From assembly GCF_023101765.2 (NCBI RefSeq), contig NC_064223.1:7714113-7778112 (forward strand): a DNA stretch of 64,000 nucleotides, given 5' to 3'. The position numbers were made by a program, and so were the translations under genes. Of this stretch, positions 63,004 to 64,000 are shown one piece after another. How positions within the stretch are numbered: position 1 is the stretch's first letter; each line of letters starts with the position of its first letter. The notes beneath the pieces are model-generated. The model did no database searches and had not been told where the DNA came from. It was given only the letters and a program-made list of their open reading frames with translations. Origin of the DNA: Spodoptera frugiperda. Taxonomy: Eukaryota; Arthropoda; Insecta; Lepidoptera; Noctuidae.

Positions 63004-63178
63004 CAGAGCCGTACTATCCCTAAGTCAAACAGCAAATGCTTAGGGCGCCAGGTTGCAGAAGGGTGCTGCGAAGCTGTGAGACGCGGGGGTACATAGAGTG
63101 ACGGAGGTGCCAAAAAGAAATTAGGGGCGCCAATGAGATGTTTGCCTGGGGCGCTCTCCTGGTTTAATCCGCCTCTGA
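63004..63178. mobile_element. short non-autonomous hAT-like element
   Basis: The left end CAGAGCCGTACTATCC and inverted right end CAGAGGCGGATTAAAC start with the CAG-A-G pattern of hAT termini. Flanking octamers AATGTATA and AGTGAATA agree at 6 of 8 positions. The interior carries two GGGCGCC-type segments. A related single end lies at 9939-10025. Confidence 0.55.
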
Positions 63179-64000
63179 GTGAATAGGTAACCTGCTTAAT
63201 ACTTTACACAGGACACGTCCACACACAACAATACCAATAATTATTTAATTATCCAACCGGTAATAGTGTTATTATATCCCCCAGTTTATATTGTATGGTT
63301 AACCGACAAATGTAGTGTAATTGACTATTGATTAATTGGGACAATGGTTGGCGGTGACAACGGTGAAGAGGTTGCATGTCCCTTCCTTTAGGGATTTGGA
63401 GTTGGGTCTCGAATTTAATCATGGCTTGTTAGGTCAAATTTAGTTTCGAAGATAATCGATTTACATATTCATCTTCATATCGTTCAGTCTCGATCTTTTC
63501 AATAAGAGTTGATCTTAGTAGAATTGTTTACTGTTATATGATTCTCTCTTTCATTTAGAGATAATTTAATAAAGTATTTAACGGGTTATTTTATAGTTAA
63601 ACCACTTTCAATTATACAATTAATTGTGTGAACTAACCACAAAAAATCACCAATACCACAAGCGTAATTTCAAAATAATACAGAATGTATGTAACACAGT
63701 AATAATTGCTATACATATATTGCCTATTGAATCTATTCAAGTTTACCAATGTTGTCTCGTTATTTAGTCTTCTATCAACGTCAATACATCAATGTTGAAC
63801 TTTCGCCCGCCACCTCGAATGTACCTGAACCTGAATATAATATTTGGTTTGACTCAACAACTTTTATCGAGGAAAATCAATTTCAGTGTTTAAAAGTTTC
63901 CACTTGTACTTGTTACGAAGAACGAGATCGATTCGAAAACTCTTTCGTGTAATATTTACATACACAATCTAAGTTTTTATCGTTTGGCTGCAACGGTAGA
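63179..64000. other. AT-rich right edge without a supported gene
   Basis: A 67-codon ATG-started plus-strand frame at 63749-63952 has no recognised content, and no splice signals support it. Confidence 0.4.

Overview
The window looks like nuclear DNA of a moth or butterfly, probably a noctuid-like lepidopteran. The DNA is AT-rich, genes are split by short GT-AG introns, and the repeats resemble tRNA-derived SINEs and RTE/Jockey-type non-LTR tails that are common in Lepidoptera. The species cannot be read from the sequence. Nothing suggests bacterial, viral or organellar DNA. All gene models below were built by hand from reading frames and splice sites, with no alignment.

The gene-dense part is about 0.6-25 kb. 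In order it holds: a five-exon ZAR1/3CxxC-type zinc-ribbon gene (+, 663-2434); a five-exon, 889-residue, mostly helical protein I cannot name (-, 3362-6679); an 11-exon TMTC-family ER O-mannosyltransferase, best matching TMTC4 (-, 7707-14121); a 10-exon Integrator subunit 14 (-, 14922-18132); a two-exon membrane-anchored chymotrypsin-fold protein that has lost its catalytic residues (+, 19017-19967); and a small single-pass membrane protein whose start codon sits at the very end of a distant first exon (-, 20174-24698). Three genes in a row (889-residue protein, TMTC4, INTS14) lie on the minus strand with 0.8-1.0 kb spacers. I see no functional link between neighbours; this is ordinary eukaryotic gene order.

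From 25 to 64 kb there is no confident protein gene. The DNA is AT-rich intergenic or long-intron sequence with scattered transposon debris. Two sets of weak clues suggest gene beginnings or isolated exons: a plus-strand promoter and 5' exon at 32.6-32.9 kb with a possible start-codon exon at 35.6 kb, and three phase-0 minus-strand candidate exons at 48.45, 43.7 and 36.5 kb.

The most distinctive repeats are a foldback element at 49.8-50.3 kb lying between two nearly identical 130-bp direct repeats, a hAT-type element at 21.33-21.91 kb that carries a non-LTR retrotransposon fragment, a SINE with a perfect 9-bp target duplication at 2.8-3.1 kb, and a MITE-like element at 36.0-36.3 kb. No CRISPR array, rRNA gene or canonical tRNA gene was seen.
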